From Pseudonocardiales bacterium (GTDB lineage Bacteria > Actinomycetota > Actinomycetes > Mycobacteriales > Pseudonocardiaceae): 35,875 nucleotides of DNA. The DNA lies in the NCBI GenBank assembly GCA_025465385.1, contig JAODNG010000435.1, positions 1 through 35,875 of the forward strand, read 5' to 3'. The translations under genes and the position numbers were made by a program. Under the pieces are notes generated by a model. The model was not told the DNA's origin. It worked only from the letters and a program-made list of their open reading frames with translations, and did not search any database. Shown here one piece after another: positions 27,311 through 35,875 of this stretch; position 1 is the first letter of the stretch, and every line of letters starts with the position of its first letter.

Positions 27311-28281
27311 CGGGCGGCTGCTTTCGACAGTGCTTGCTCGATACCTTCGAGCTGGCCGACCTGCCAGTCCTGGAAGCTGGCGGTGGCCGGCACGAGTGTC
27401 TCGGTGACTGTTGCCACCGGGATGCCCTGGTCCTTGGCTGCGGTTACCAGAGCCGCCACGTCCGGGGTCGAGTTCTGCCTGTTGAACACGAATACCTTGA
27501 TCTGCTTGGTCTTGATCTGCTGATCCACCGTGATCTTGTCAGCCGCGGTCGGATCGGTGCCTTGGCTCACCGCGTCCAGGAACGGCTCCGGGGTGGCCAT
27601 CTTCAATCCCAGGTCTTCGGCCAACGGGGTCACGATCGATTCCGAGGCCCCGATCGGGGTTCCGCTGTACTTGCTCTTGATGTCGGCGATGAGCTGGTTG
27701 TAGCGGGCCAGACCCCGGGTCTCGTAGTCCTGTTTCTGCTGATCGAAATAGCCGGCGTCGGCCGGGTCGATCCGTTTGTAGTCGGCGGCGATCCGCTCGA
27801 TCACCTGGTGTACGTCATCCGGGGAGTACCAGCGATGCGGGTTGCCGCCCTTCTTAACCCCCACCAGATCCCCCACCGTCAACACCCACCGCGCCGGCGC
27901 CGGATTCGCGCTGACCACCTTGGCGACCCACGGGTCGTAGCCGGCCCCGTTGGCGATCACGTACTGGGCGGTCGCCAGGGCCCGCCCGTCAGCCGGGGTC
28001 GGTTCATAGTCGTGCGGGTCGGCGTCCGGACTCGCGACGATGCTGCGCACGGCGACGTGCACGCCACCCAGCTGCGTGGCGATGCTGCCCCAAAAGTTCT
28101 CCGCCGCAACCACCGCGATTTTCGCGTTCCCGCTGGGCTGACCCGCGGGCCCGCCACCGGTGGGGGCCGTGGTGGCACAACTTGCCAGCAGACTGGCGAG
28201 CGTGACCGCCACAGCTGCGACTGCGCCCACCGGTAAGACCCGACGCCATACTCGAGCTCCGCTCACGTTCCGCCTCGTCAC
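27307..28281 (-). CDS. Metal ABC transporter substrate-binding lipoprotein (ZnuA/cluster A-I family)
   Basis: Lipobox 'LASLLASC'; 'KIAVVAAENFWGSIATQLGG', 'DPHDYEPTPADGRALATAQYVIANGAGYDPW', 'GNPHRWYSPDDVHQVIERIAADYKRIDP'; 4-nt overlap with the ATPase gene. Confidence 0.93.
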   Translation of the reverse strand: MTRRNVSGARVWRRVLPVGAVAAVAVTLASLLASCATTAPTGGGPAGQPSGNAKIAVVAAENFWGSIATQLGGVHVAVRSIVASPDADPHDYEPTPADGRALATAQYVIANGAGYDPWVAKVVSANPAPARWVLTVGDLVGVKKGGNPHRWYSPDDVHQVIERIAADYKRIDPADAGYFDQQKQDYETRGLARYNQLIADIKSKYSGTPIGASESIVTPLAEDLGLKMATPEPFLDAVSQGTDPTAADKITVDQQIKTKQIKVFVFNRQNSTPDVAALVTAAKDQGIPVATVTETLVPATASFQDWQVGQLEGIEQALSKAAAR

Positions 28282-28327
28282 CTGGACGTTGTGTCACCCA
28301 CATAGGTGCAGCTGACGCCGAGAGTAA

Positions 28328-28349
28328 ACGAAATCGATAATCATTCCAA
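28328..28349. promoter_or_regulatory. Candidate Fur/Zur-type metalloregulator operator between the metal ABC operon and the CooC-like gene
   Basis: ACGAAATCGATAATCATTCCAA is AT-rich in a GC-rich background and contains GATAATCATT, matching the core of the classical Fur-family GATAATnATTATC pattern; symmetry is imperfect. Confidence 0.4.
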
Positions 28350-28496
28350 GGCTGCACGCGCGGCCACCTTCCGACCGGATGGGCCCAGCCCCGGCGGCGC
28401 GACGAGGCCTGTGACCCAAGGGCTCACCCCTGGACGACACTGATAACTGTTACCGATAAGCTCCCGGCTTCTCGCTCGATCTCTCGGAGGATACAT

Positions 28497-29483
28497 TTGA
28501 AGATCGCTCTGGTCGGCAAGGGTGGCAGCGGTAAAACCACGCTGGCCGCGTTGCTCGTCCGCCGCCTGGCTGCCATCGGACGCCCGGTGTTGGCGGTCGA
28601 TGCCGACATCAACCAGCACCTGGCCGTCGCGCTCGGAGCCACCGAGCCCGATGCGGTGGCACTGCCGACCTTGTCCGCGCATCTCCCGCTGATCAAAGAC
28701 TATCTGCGAGGTGCCAACCCGCGGATCGCCTCGGCCGCTGTGATGGTCAAGACCACCCCACCCGGTGCCGGTTCCCAGCTGCTGCGCGTCGTGGAGCGCA
28801 ACCCGATCTACGACGCGTGCGTGCGCGAGGTCGGCGGTGCACGCCTCGCGGTGACCGGCCCGTTCGCCGAGGACGATCTGGGCGTTGCCTGCTACCACTC
28901 CAAAATCGGGGCGGTGGAACTGCTGCTCAACCATCTCGTCGACGGCGTCGGGGAGTACGTGGTGGTGGACATGACCGCTGGCGCCGACTCCTTCGCCTCT
29001 GGGCTGTTCACCCGGTTCGATGTGACGTTCCTGGTGTGTGAACCCACCCTGCGAAGCGTCGGGGTGTACCGGCAATACCGTGCCTACGCCCGCGACTTCG
29101 GCGTGCGGATCGCTGTCGTCGGCAACAAGGTCTCCGATGCACAGGACGCCGCATTCCTCAGCGCGCAGGTCGGCGACGACCTGGTGGGCTGGATGAGTCG
29201 CTCCGCGCACGTCCGCGCCGCCGAACGCGGCGAGATCCGCCCGATCAGCGCGCTCGAGCCGGCCAATGTGGCGACCCTGGACGTGATGCGTGCCACGGTG
29301 GACAGCACCGTTAAGGATTGGGACACCTACCAGCAGCAGGCCGTCGACTTTCACCTGCGTAACGCTGCCGCCTGGGCCAACGACCGAACCGGTTGCGATC
29401 TGGCGGATCAGGTTGACCCAGACTTCATCGCCGGCCCCGACGCGCTCGCTTGGTCGGGACAGCTCCCGGCTACCAGGTCCTGA
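28497..29483 (+). CDS. CooC/MinD-like P-loop ATPase (putative metallochaperone/maturation ATPase)
   Basis: TTG start with GGAGG SD; 'MKIALVGKGGSGKTTLAALLVRRLAAIGRPVLAVDADINQHLAVALG' (deviant Walker A, KGGSGKTT), 'YVVVDMTAGADSFASGLFTRFDVTFLVCEPTLRSVGVYRQY'. Confidence 0.88.
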   Translation: MKIALVGKGGSGKTTLAALLVRRLAAIGRPVLAVDADINQHLAVALGATEPDAVALPTLSAHLPLIKDYLRGANPRIASAAVMVKTTPPGAGSQLLRVVERNPIYDACVREVGGARLAVTGPFAEDDLGVACYHSKIGAVELLLNHLVDGVGEYVVVDMTAGADSFASGLFTRFDVTFLVCEPTLRSVGVYRQYRAYARDFGVRIAVVGNKVSDAQDAAFLSAQVGDDLVGWMSRSAHVRAAERGEIRPISALEPANVATLDVMRATVDSTVKDWDTYQQQAVDFHLRNAAAWANDRTGCDLADQVDPDFIAGPDALAWSGQLPATRS

Positions 29484-29544
29484 TCAGTACACCGCCACAC
29501 CCGCCAGGTGGGGCGCGGCTTCCAATGGCGGGCTGGTAGGTGTG

Positions 29545-30522
29545 TCAGGCCGCCTCGGCGAGAACGAGGGCGAATCGGTCGTTGCAGTCGGTCCAGCACG
29601 TCTGGTCGGCGAAGCCGGCGTCAGCTAGCTCGGCTTCGAGCTCAGTGCGGAGGAACTTCACAGAGATTTCGGTGCGCATCTGCTCGCCATCGGCGTAGTG
29701 CACCGTCATACCAACTGCGGGCAACCGTACGGTCATCGCGTGGCGGGCTCGCAGCCACATTTCGATCCGCCCGTGGGGGGCGTTCCACACCGCGACGTGA
29801 TCGAACGCATCGACGTCGAAGTCTCCCTCGAGCTCGCGATTGAGTACCCACAACACATTGCGGTTGAATTCGGCGGTCACGCCGGCAGCGTCGTCGTAGG
29901 CCGGCACCATCACTGCCGGGTCCGTGACCAATCCGGCGCCCAGGAGCATCAGCTCACCGGGGTCCAACGCGGCGCGTACTGCAGCGAAGAAGCGGGCCCG
30001 CTCGACTGGCAACAGATTGCCGATTGTGCCGCCGAGAAAAGCGACCAGCCGGCGCCCACCCTGACTGGGCGGCAGCAGCTCCAGATGCTCGGTGAAGTCG
30101 CCGACCACACCGTGCACCGCGAGCGCCGGGTACTCCCGCGCCACTGCCGCCATCGCGCCGCGCAATGCTGACTCCGACACGTCCAACGGCACGTAACGCT
30201 GCAGCGACCCGGTCGCGGCAAGTGCGTCGAGGAGCAACCGGGTCTTCTCCGAGGAGCCCGAACCTAGCTCGACAAGGGTGTCCACGGCCGCCCGCGCCGC
30301 GATCTGCTCCGCGCTGCGCCGCAACAGTTCCCGTTCAGTACGGGTTGGGTAGTACTCGGGCAACGTGGTGATCTCCTCGAACAGCTCGCTGCCGCGGGCA
30401 TCATAAAACCACTTGGGCGGCAACCATTTGGGATCGGCCGACAGCCCGACCCGTACATCGTGCTGCAGCGCGTCAGCGGCGTCGGAGTCGGACAGGTGGA
30501 CCTCGAGCACGGGTGCGGTCAT
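29545..30522 (-). CDS. egtD: L-histidine N(alpha)-methyltransferase EgtD
   Basis: 'DVRVGLSADPKWLPPKWFYDARGSELFEEITTLPEYYPTRTERELL', 'LVELGSGSSEKTRLLLDAL', 'LVAFLGGTIGNLLPVERARFF'. Start MTAPVLEVHLSDS at 30522. Confidence 0.97.
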   Translation of the reverse strand: MTAPVLEVHLSDSDAADALQHDVRVGLSADPKWLPPKWFYDARGSELFEEITTLPEYYPTRTERELLRRSAEQIAARAAVDTLVELGSGSSEKTRLLLDALAATGSLQRYVPLDVSESALRGAMAAVAREYPALAVHGVVGDFTEHLELLPPSQGGRRLVAFLGGTIGNLLPVERARFFAAVRAALDPGELMLLGAGLVTDPAVMVPAYDDAAGVTAEFNRNVLWVLNRELEGDFDVDAFDHVAVWNAPHGRIEMWLRARHAMTVRLPAVGMTVHYADGEQMRTEISVKFLRTELEAELADAGFADQTCWTDCNDRFALVLAEAA

Positions 30523-31313
30523 GGCTCCTCGGTAAAGGTCGGGTCGGCATGGGCCATATCGGCAGGGATCGCGGGGATCGGCACGACATCCACAGCGGAC
30601 GATGTCGCGGTGAGCAGCTGACGGTCCGGGACCGGTTCCCACCCGGAGCCTTGGTCGATGGGCTCGGAGCAGATCAGCACTGCCCCGTTGCCGACTCGGA
30701 CCGCCAACGCGTGGTGCACCGTGGTCGCGGCGAGTGCGACGCCGTCGGTGACCAGCAGGTTGAGCCGGGAACCCGGGGCGCAGCCAAGCACTTGGGCAGT
30801 AACAGTGCCTATCGCGCAGCCCAGCGACTCACCGGCCGCCAGCCGGCTGCGGACCAGCGCCCACAGCAGCGCGGAATCCGTGGGTGCGTCGAGCGTGAGC
30901 AGGTCGGTCACCGGCAGGCGGCGGGCCAGTGCCGCCACGCTGTCCGGCCACCCGGCGATCCTGCCGTTGTGGCTGAACAGCCACCGGCCAGTGCCGAAGG
31001 GGGCGCAGGCGGTGTCCACTATGGGCATCCCCACAGTGGCCGAGCGCACCGCGGCGAGCACTGCACCGCTGCGCACCTCGGTGGCCAGCGCCGCGAACGT
31101 CGCGTCGGTCCACAACGGGACAGCCCGCCGGTACCGAATCGGCGTGATGGCACCGTCGGGGTACCAGCCTGCGCCGAACCCGTCGGCATTGATTGTGCCG
31201 CCGCCACGCATGTCGACCGGCGCGTAGCTCTGCCGCAGCAGCGAGTGCGGCGGGGCAAGCAGCAGCGTTGCGAGGTCGCGCGGCGGCCCGAGGTAGGCCA
31301 GGTGTCGACACAC
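30519..31313 (-). CDS. egtC: Ergothioneine biosynthesis amidohydrolase EgtC
   Basis: Ntn glutamine-amidotransferase N-terminus MCRHLAYLGPP; 'WLFSHNGRIAGWPDS'; lies between egtB and egtD. Confidence 0.96.
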   Translation of the reverse strand: MCRHLAYLGPPRDLATLLLAPPHSLLRQSYAPVDMRGGGTINADGFGAGWYPDGAITPIRYRRAVPLWTDATFAALATEVRSGAVLAAVRSATVGMPIVDTACAPFGTGRWLFSHNGRIAGWPDSVAALARRLPVTDLLTLDAPTDSALLWALVRSRLAAGESLGCAIGTVTAQVLGCAPGSRLNLLVTDGVALAATTVHHALAVRVGNGAVLICSEPIDQGSGWEPVPDRQLLTATSSAVDVVPIPAIPADMAHADPTFTEEP

Positions 31314-31314
31314 G

Positions 31315-32643
31315 TCAGGTCAGGTCCCCCTGGTCGGCGTCCCGCGCGCACCGGAAACCGGTGAAGATCTGCCGGCGCACCGGGTGATCCCAGTTGCGGA
31401 AGGTCCCCCGGCAGGCCGCTGCATCGGTGCCGAAGGAGCCGCCACGCAGCATCCGGTAGTCCCCGCCAAAGAACACCTCGGAGTACTCCCGGTACGGGAA
31501 CGGGGCGAAGCCCGGGTATCCGGAGAACCCGGAAGACGTCCACTCCCACACGTCGCCGATCAGCTGGTGCACGCCCAGCGGGGAGGCGCCGGCCGGGTAA
31601 CTGCCCGCAGCAGCGGGCTGCAAATGTCGTTGTCCCAGGTTGGCGTGCGCCGGAGTGGGATCCTCATCACCCCACGGAAAGCGGCGGGACCGGCCGGTGG
31701 CCGGATCGAATCGGGCGGCCTTCTCCCACTCCACTTCGGTGGGCAGGCGCTTGCCGGTCCAGGCCGCATAGGCCTGGGCCTCGAAGAAGCAGACATGCAC
31801 GACGGGCTCGTCCAGCGGGACCGGCTCGATGATGCCGAACCGGTTGCGCCACCACGACCCGCTGTCGAGGAACCAGAACTCCGGGCCGACCAGGGCCGCC
31901 TCACACCGGTGCGCCCAGCCCCGCTCACTCCACCACCGCGGGTTGTCGTAACCCCCCTCAGCCAGGAATCGCTGGTAATCGCCATTGGTCACTAGAACGG
32001 TGTCCAACCAGTACGCATTGGTGCGGGCGCGGTGCGCGGGGCGCTCATTGTCCAGTGACCACGGCTCGGCGGAGGTGCCCATAGTGAACTCGCCGGCGGG
32101 CACCAGCACCTCGTCGGGAAGGTGCAGGGAGCGCTGCGGCTGGGGTGGGGGGGCGTGCAACGCAGCCGGGCCGGCCCGAAGCTGGTGCGTCGCCAGCATC
32201 GTCTCGTCGTGCTGCTGTTCGTGCTGCACGATCATCCCGAAGGCGAATCCGTGCTCCACCAGCCTGCGCCCCTCCAGGGGCGCGCGGTCCAGAACGTCGA
32301 GCACCTTGCTGCGGACCTCGGTCAGATAACGTCGGGTCTCGGTGGGGTCGAGCAACGGCAGCGCCGGGCGGTTGGGCCGGGGGTGCTTGAACGCGTCGTA
32401 GAGCTCATCGATGTCGGCCCGGACCGGGTCGCGGCCACCCACGTCCCGAACCAACCAGAGTTCCTCCTGGTTGCCGATGTGAGCGAAATCCCAAACCAGC
32501 GGGGACATGATGTGGGAGTGTTGGCAGACCAACTCGCGGTCATCGATCGCGTCGGTCAGCGCGGCGCTGCGGGCCCGGGTGCGGGCGAGCTCAGCAGCGA
32601 GATGGTCGCGCAGGGCGGCGGTGCCCCGCTCGGTGATCGGCAT
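31315..32643 (-). CDS. egtB: Ergothioneine biosynthesis sulfoxide synthase EgtB
   Basis: 'SHIMSPLVWDFAHIGNQEELWL', 'EHGFAFGMIVQHEQQHDETML', 'GGDYRMLRGGSFGTDAAACRGTFRNWDHPVRRQIFTGFRCARD'. Start MPITERGT at 32643. Confidence 0.96.
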   Translation of the reverse strand: MPITERGTAALRDHLAAELARTRARSAALTDAIDDRELVCQHSHIMSPLVWDFAHIGNQEELWLVRDVGGRDPVRADIDELYDAFKHPRPNRPALPLLDPTETRRYLTEVRSKVLDVLDRAPLEGRRLVEHGFAFGMIVQHEQQHDETMLATHQLRAGPAALHAPPPQPQRSLHLPDEVLVPAGEFTMGTSAEPWSLDNERPAHRARTNAYWLDTVLVTNGDYQRFLAEGGYDNPRWWSERGWAHRCEAALVGPEFWFLDSGSWWRNRFGIIEPVPLDEPVVHVCFFEAQAYAAWTGKRLPTEVEWEKAARFDPATGRSRRFPWGDEDPTPAHANLGQRHLQPAAAGSYPAGASPLGVHQLIGDVWEWTSSGFSGYPGFAPFPYREYSEVFFGGDYRMLRGGSFGTDAAACRGTFRNWDHPVRRQIFTGFRCARDADQGDLT

Positions 32644-32645
32644 GG

Positions 32646-33962
32646 TCACAGCGGGTGGCCTCCGTGGAGTCGGGTCGAGCCGGCCGTGGCACTGGCGAGA
32701 TCGTCTGCTGGGCAGCGACCGCGCCGGACCCGGTGCTCGGTGATCTCTTCCACGAGCAGCTGCAGTTCGGCTGGCGCGTCCAGCGCGGGCAGGGCTTGGC
32801 GGGCCAACTCGAATACCGCGATTGCGGCCGCGGCCAGAGTGTCGTCGCGCAGGCCACGTCGCGCAGCCGATAACCATCGCCCGACGGTCGGCGCGCAGGC
32901 ATCCCGGGCGGCCACGGTGACCGCGGGATCGGCAAGGAGGGCGGCGATGACCGCCACCGGCACCAGCCACTGCCCCATTGGCTGGGTGTCGAGGTAGCGG
33001 ACCTCGAGGTGACCCTGCGGACGGACCGGCGGGAACAACGTAGTCAGGTGATAGTCCAGGTCAGCGGTGTTGGGGCGCCCGGGTAGCGCCCCGGACAGCC
33101 AGTCGGCGAAGGTGACCCCGGTTGGCACGTGCCATTTGCCCCAGGCACGGCGCTGGCACAGCACCGGGGTGTCCAGCGCGCGGCGGGCCCAATCGGCGGC
33201 GGGGTCCCAGCCCGCAGCCAGGCCCCACGGCACCCGGCTGGGCCGAGTCCGGGCTGGATCCAGCGCGAACCATGCCTGCATCCGGGACGACGCCCATCCG
33301 GTGCGCCGACCACCTAGCCAGGGGGAATTGGCGAATGCCGCTAGCAGCACGGGCCCGAGATCGTGTAGTGCGGACCAGCGCAGCGCCACCTCGGCAGCAG
33401 TGCCTGCGTCCAGGCACACCTGCACCGCCGCGGTGGAGCACATCATCGCCCGGCCCATCGGACCTATCCGGTCGAAGGCAGTCTCCATGGCGGCGTAGCG
33501 CGGAATGTCGATCAGCCGGCGGGACGGACGATGCGGGTCGGAGCCCAATCCGATGAGGACCAGACCCGCTGGATCGAGTAGATCGGTCAGTGCGGCGGTA
33601 TCGCCTTCGACGGTGGCGATGAGCTCGGTCAGCGAGGCACAGGGCGGGCTGGAGATCTCGAGCTGACCACCGGGTTCGACCGTAACAGTGGAGCCGTGTG
33701 GCAGAGGGTACTGGGGGCTGTCGGGGACAAGAGAATTCGGCGCGTACCCGCCGAGCGTCTCGGCGAGATGCCTGGCCTGCAACGGGCGGTGGGGGTTGCC
33801 GGAATGCTGCACCACCCACTCGAGTTCGGCGCCGAGCAGCTTGGGGGGTCCGTGCTTGAAACACACCGACGCGACGTACACCTCGGCCTCTGCCCGACTG
33901 CGCAAAACCGTCGGCGGTGCGACTGCCGGTGATGCCCACGGCAGCGTTGCCTCTGGAGTCAC
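32646..33962 (-). CDS. egtA: Glutamate-cysteine ligase EgtA
   Basis: 'GAELEWVVQHSGNPHRPLQ', 'STVTVEPGGQLEISSPPCASLTELI', 'MMCSTAAVQVCLDAG', 'LEVRYLDTQPMGQWLVPVAVIAALL'; GTG start with GGGAGG SD; directly upstream of egtB. Confidence 0.95.
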   Translation of the reverse strand: MTPEATLPWASPAVAPPTVLRSRAEAEVYVASVCFKHGPPKLLGAELEWVVQHSGNPHRPLQARHLAETLGGYAPNSLVPDSPQYPLPHGSTVTVEPGGQLEISSPPCASLTELIATVEGDTAALTDLLDPAGLVLIGLGSDPHRPSRRLIDIPRYAAMETAFDRIGPMGRAMMCSTAAVQVCLDAGTAAEVALRWSALHDLGPVLLAAFANSPWLGGRRTGWASSRMQAWFALDPARTRPSRVPWGLAAGWDPAADWARRALDTPVLCQRRAWGKWHVPTGVTFADWLSGALPGRPNTADLDYHLTTLFPPVRPQGHLEVRYLDTQPMGQWLVPVAVIAALLADPAVTVAARDACAPTVGRWLSAARRGLRDDTLAAAAIAVFELARQALPALDAPAELQLLVEEITEHRVRRGRCPADDLASATAGSTRLHGGHPL

Positions 33963-34057
33963 TTCTACCTCCCGAGAATCGACAAGCCGAGCCCACGCTA
34001 CCTAGTTGTTTCTATGTCCGCAGCGTTACACGATGCGTAAATAAGTAACTGCGATGG

Positions 34058-35875
34058 TCATACAATGGCGAACTGGGTGTGATACAGCTGCGCGTAGCGC
34101 CCGTCGGCTGCCAGCAGCTCGTCGTGTGTGCCGCGCTCGACAACCAGCCCGTCCTCGATCACCAGGATCTGGTCCGCGGCGCGGATGGTGGACAGTCGGT
34201 GCGCGATCACGAGCGCGGTGCGCCCGTGCAGTGCTTCGGCCAGCGCGGCCTGCACTGCCGCCTCAGACTCCGAGTCCAGATGTGCGGTGGCCTCGTCGAG
34301 GATTACCAGTCGCGGTCGGGCCAGCAGTAATCGGGCGATGGTCAGCCGCTGCCGCTCCCCGCCGGACAGCCGGTACCCACGGTCGCCCACCACGGTGTCC
34401 AACCCGTCGGGCAGCGACCGCACCAGCTGCTCCAGCCGGGCTCGCCGCAGCGCTTCCCACAGCTCCCCATCCGGCGCATCCGGCGCCGCGAAGCGGAGGT
34501 TGCCCGCGATGCTGTCGTGGAACAGATGCCCGTCCTGGGTCACTACTCCCACCGTGTCCCGCAACGCGGCAAAGGACAGGTCGCGGACGTCGACCCCGTT
34601 GAGTCGGATCGCCCCGGCGTTGACGTCGTAGAGCCGCGGCACCAGCGACGCGATGGTCGATTTGCCCGCTCCCGAGGATCCGACCAGCGCCACCAGCTCC
34701 CCCGGCTCGGCGCGGAAATCAATTCCGTGAAGTACCTCGGCACCACCTCGTGCGTCCAACGTCGCGACCTCCTCCAACGAGGCCAGCGACACCTGATCGG
34801 CCGACGGGTAGGAGAAGTGGACATCGTCGAACTCCACCGACACCGCACCGACCGGTACCGTCCGGGCATCTGGTCGTTCAGTGATCATCGGGCGGACGTC
34901 GAGCACCTCGAAAACCCGCTCGAAGGCGACCAACGCGGTCATCACGTCGACCCGGGCGTTGGCCAGCGCGGTCAACGGCGAATAGAGCCGGGTGAGCAGC
35001 AACGCGAGGCTGACCACAGTGCCCGGTGCGATCTCGCCGCGTAGCGCCAGCCAGCCACCGAGCCCGTAGACCAGAGCTTGTGCCAGCCCCGAGACCGTCG
35101 TCAGCGCAGTGAGAAACAGTCGGGACGACATCGCGCTGCGGACACCGATGTCGCGTACCTGAGTTGCCCGGTAGTCGAATTCAGCCGCCTCGGTCTCCGG
35201 CCGTCCGAAGAGCTTGACCAGCGTGGCGCCTGGGGCGGAGAACCGCTCGGTCATTTGAGTGGTCATCGCAGCGTTGTGCGTCGACGCCTCCCGCCGCAGC
35301 TCGGCCATCCGCGCACCCATCCCCCGCGCCGGTATGACGAAGATCGGCAGCAACACCAACGCCAGCACGGTGACCTGCCATGACAGGGTCAGCATCACCG
35401 CCAGCGTGAGCACCAGCTGGATCGCGTTGGTGAGCACACCGGACAGCGTGGAAGTCAGCGCGGTCTGCGCACCTATCACGTCGTTGTTCAGCCTGCTGAC
35501 CAGCGCGCCGGTGCGGGTGCGAGTGAAGAACGCCACCGGCATCCGCTGCACGTGCTCGAACACCGCGCGGCGCAGGTCCAGGATGAGCCCCTCACCGATC
35601 CTTGAGGACTGCCAGCGCGACGCCAGACCGATCCCCGAGTCGATCACGGTCAGGAGCGCGATGAGCGCGGCCAATCCGACGACCAACGCCGCACCCGCGT
35701 GGTTGACGATCCCGTCGACGACCCGTCCGGCGAGCACCGGAGTGGCGACGGCGAGGACCGCGGATACCGTGCTCAACGTAAGAAAGATCAGCAGCGACGT
35801 GCGGTGCGGCTTGGCGAACGTGACGATCCGGCGCAACGTACCCGGCGCGAGGGCTCGGGGGGTGCTGCCCTGGCG
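34058..35875 (-). CDS. ABC exporter (fused TMD-NBD, MdlB/MsbA-like); N-terminus probably beyond the right edge
   Basis: 'LVGSSGAGKSTIASLVPRLYDVNAGAIRLNGVDVRDLSFAALRDTVGVVTQDGHLFHDSIAGNL', 'LSGGERQRLTIARLLLARPRLVILDEATAHLDSESEAAVQAAL'. The tool's start at 35836 is a TTG and the frame stays open to the edge. Confidence 0.95.
   Translation of the reverse strand, partial: RQGSTPRALAPGTLRRIVTFAKPHRTSLLIFLTLSTVSAVLAVATPVLAGRVVDGIVNHAGAALVVGLAALIALLTVIDSGIGLASRWQSSRIGEGLILDLRRAVFEHVQRMPVAFFTRTRTGALVSRLNNDVIGAQTALTSTLSGVLTNAIQLVLTLAVMLTLSWQVTVLALVLLPIFVIPARGMGARMAELRREASTHNAAMTTQMTERFSAPGATLVKLFGRPETEAAEFDYRATQVRDIGVRSAMSSRLFLTALTTVSGLAQALVYGLGGWLALRGEIAPGTVVSLALLLTRLYSPLTALANARVDVMTALVAFERVFEVLDVRPMITERPDARTVPVGAVSVEFDDVHFSYPSADQVSLASLEEVATLDARGGAEVLHGIDFRAEPGELVALVGSSGAGKSTIASLVPRLYDVNAGAIRLNGVDVRDLSFAALRDTVGVVTQDGHLFHDSIAGNLRFAAPDAPDGELWEALRRARLEQLVRSLPDGLDTVVGDRGYRLSGGERQRLTIARLLLARPRLVILDEATAHLDSESEAAVQAALAEALHGRTALVIAHRLSTIRAADQILVIEDGLVVERGTHDELLAADGRYAQLYHTQFAIV

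Noticed and set aside
28341-29354. 337-aa minus-strand ORF
   Set aside because: Antisense to the CooC-like ATPase, which has clear motifs and an SD.

Overview
High-GC actinobacterial chromosomal window. I suspect the Pseudonocardiales/Mycobacteriales side from gene order, but this was not tested. No tRNA, rRNA, CRISPR array, transposase or prophage was recognised. Left to right: (1) the 5' part of an ammonium transporter running off the left edge (-); (2) a P-loop kinase-like gene broken by an in-frame TAG; (3) an FAD monooxygenase (-) divergent from a short glycine-rich peptide gene (+) that has a long hairpin-rich leader, a strong SD and its own terminator-like hairpin, followed by a BBE-type FAD oxidoreductase, a TVP38/DedA-like membrane protein and an amidase; (4) a long housekeeping block strongly resembling the mycobacterial acn-ripA-moxR1-Rv1480-Rv1481-fabG1-inhA-hemH-Rv1486c-NfeD-SPFH neighbourhood; (5) an SDR, a degenerate P-type ATPase fragment, and a Zn/Mn-type ABC importer (two permeases, ATPase, lipoprotein) divergent from a CooC-like P-loop ATPase; (6) a tightly coupled egtABCD ergothioneine operon without egtE; (7) an ABC exporter at the right edge. 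The best candidate for something undescribed is the glycine-rich peptide unit at about 3.2-3.9 kb between two flavoenzymes. The CooC-like ATPase beside the metal importer is second. Homology calls come from motif recognition by eye; no searches were run.
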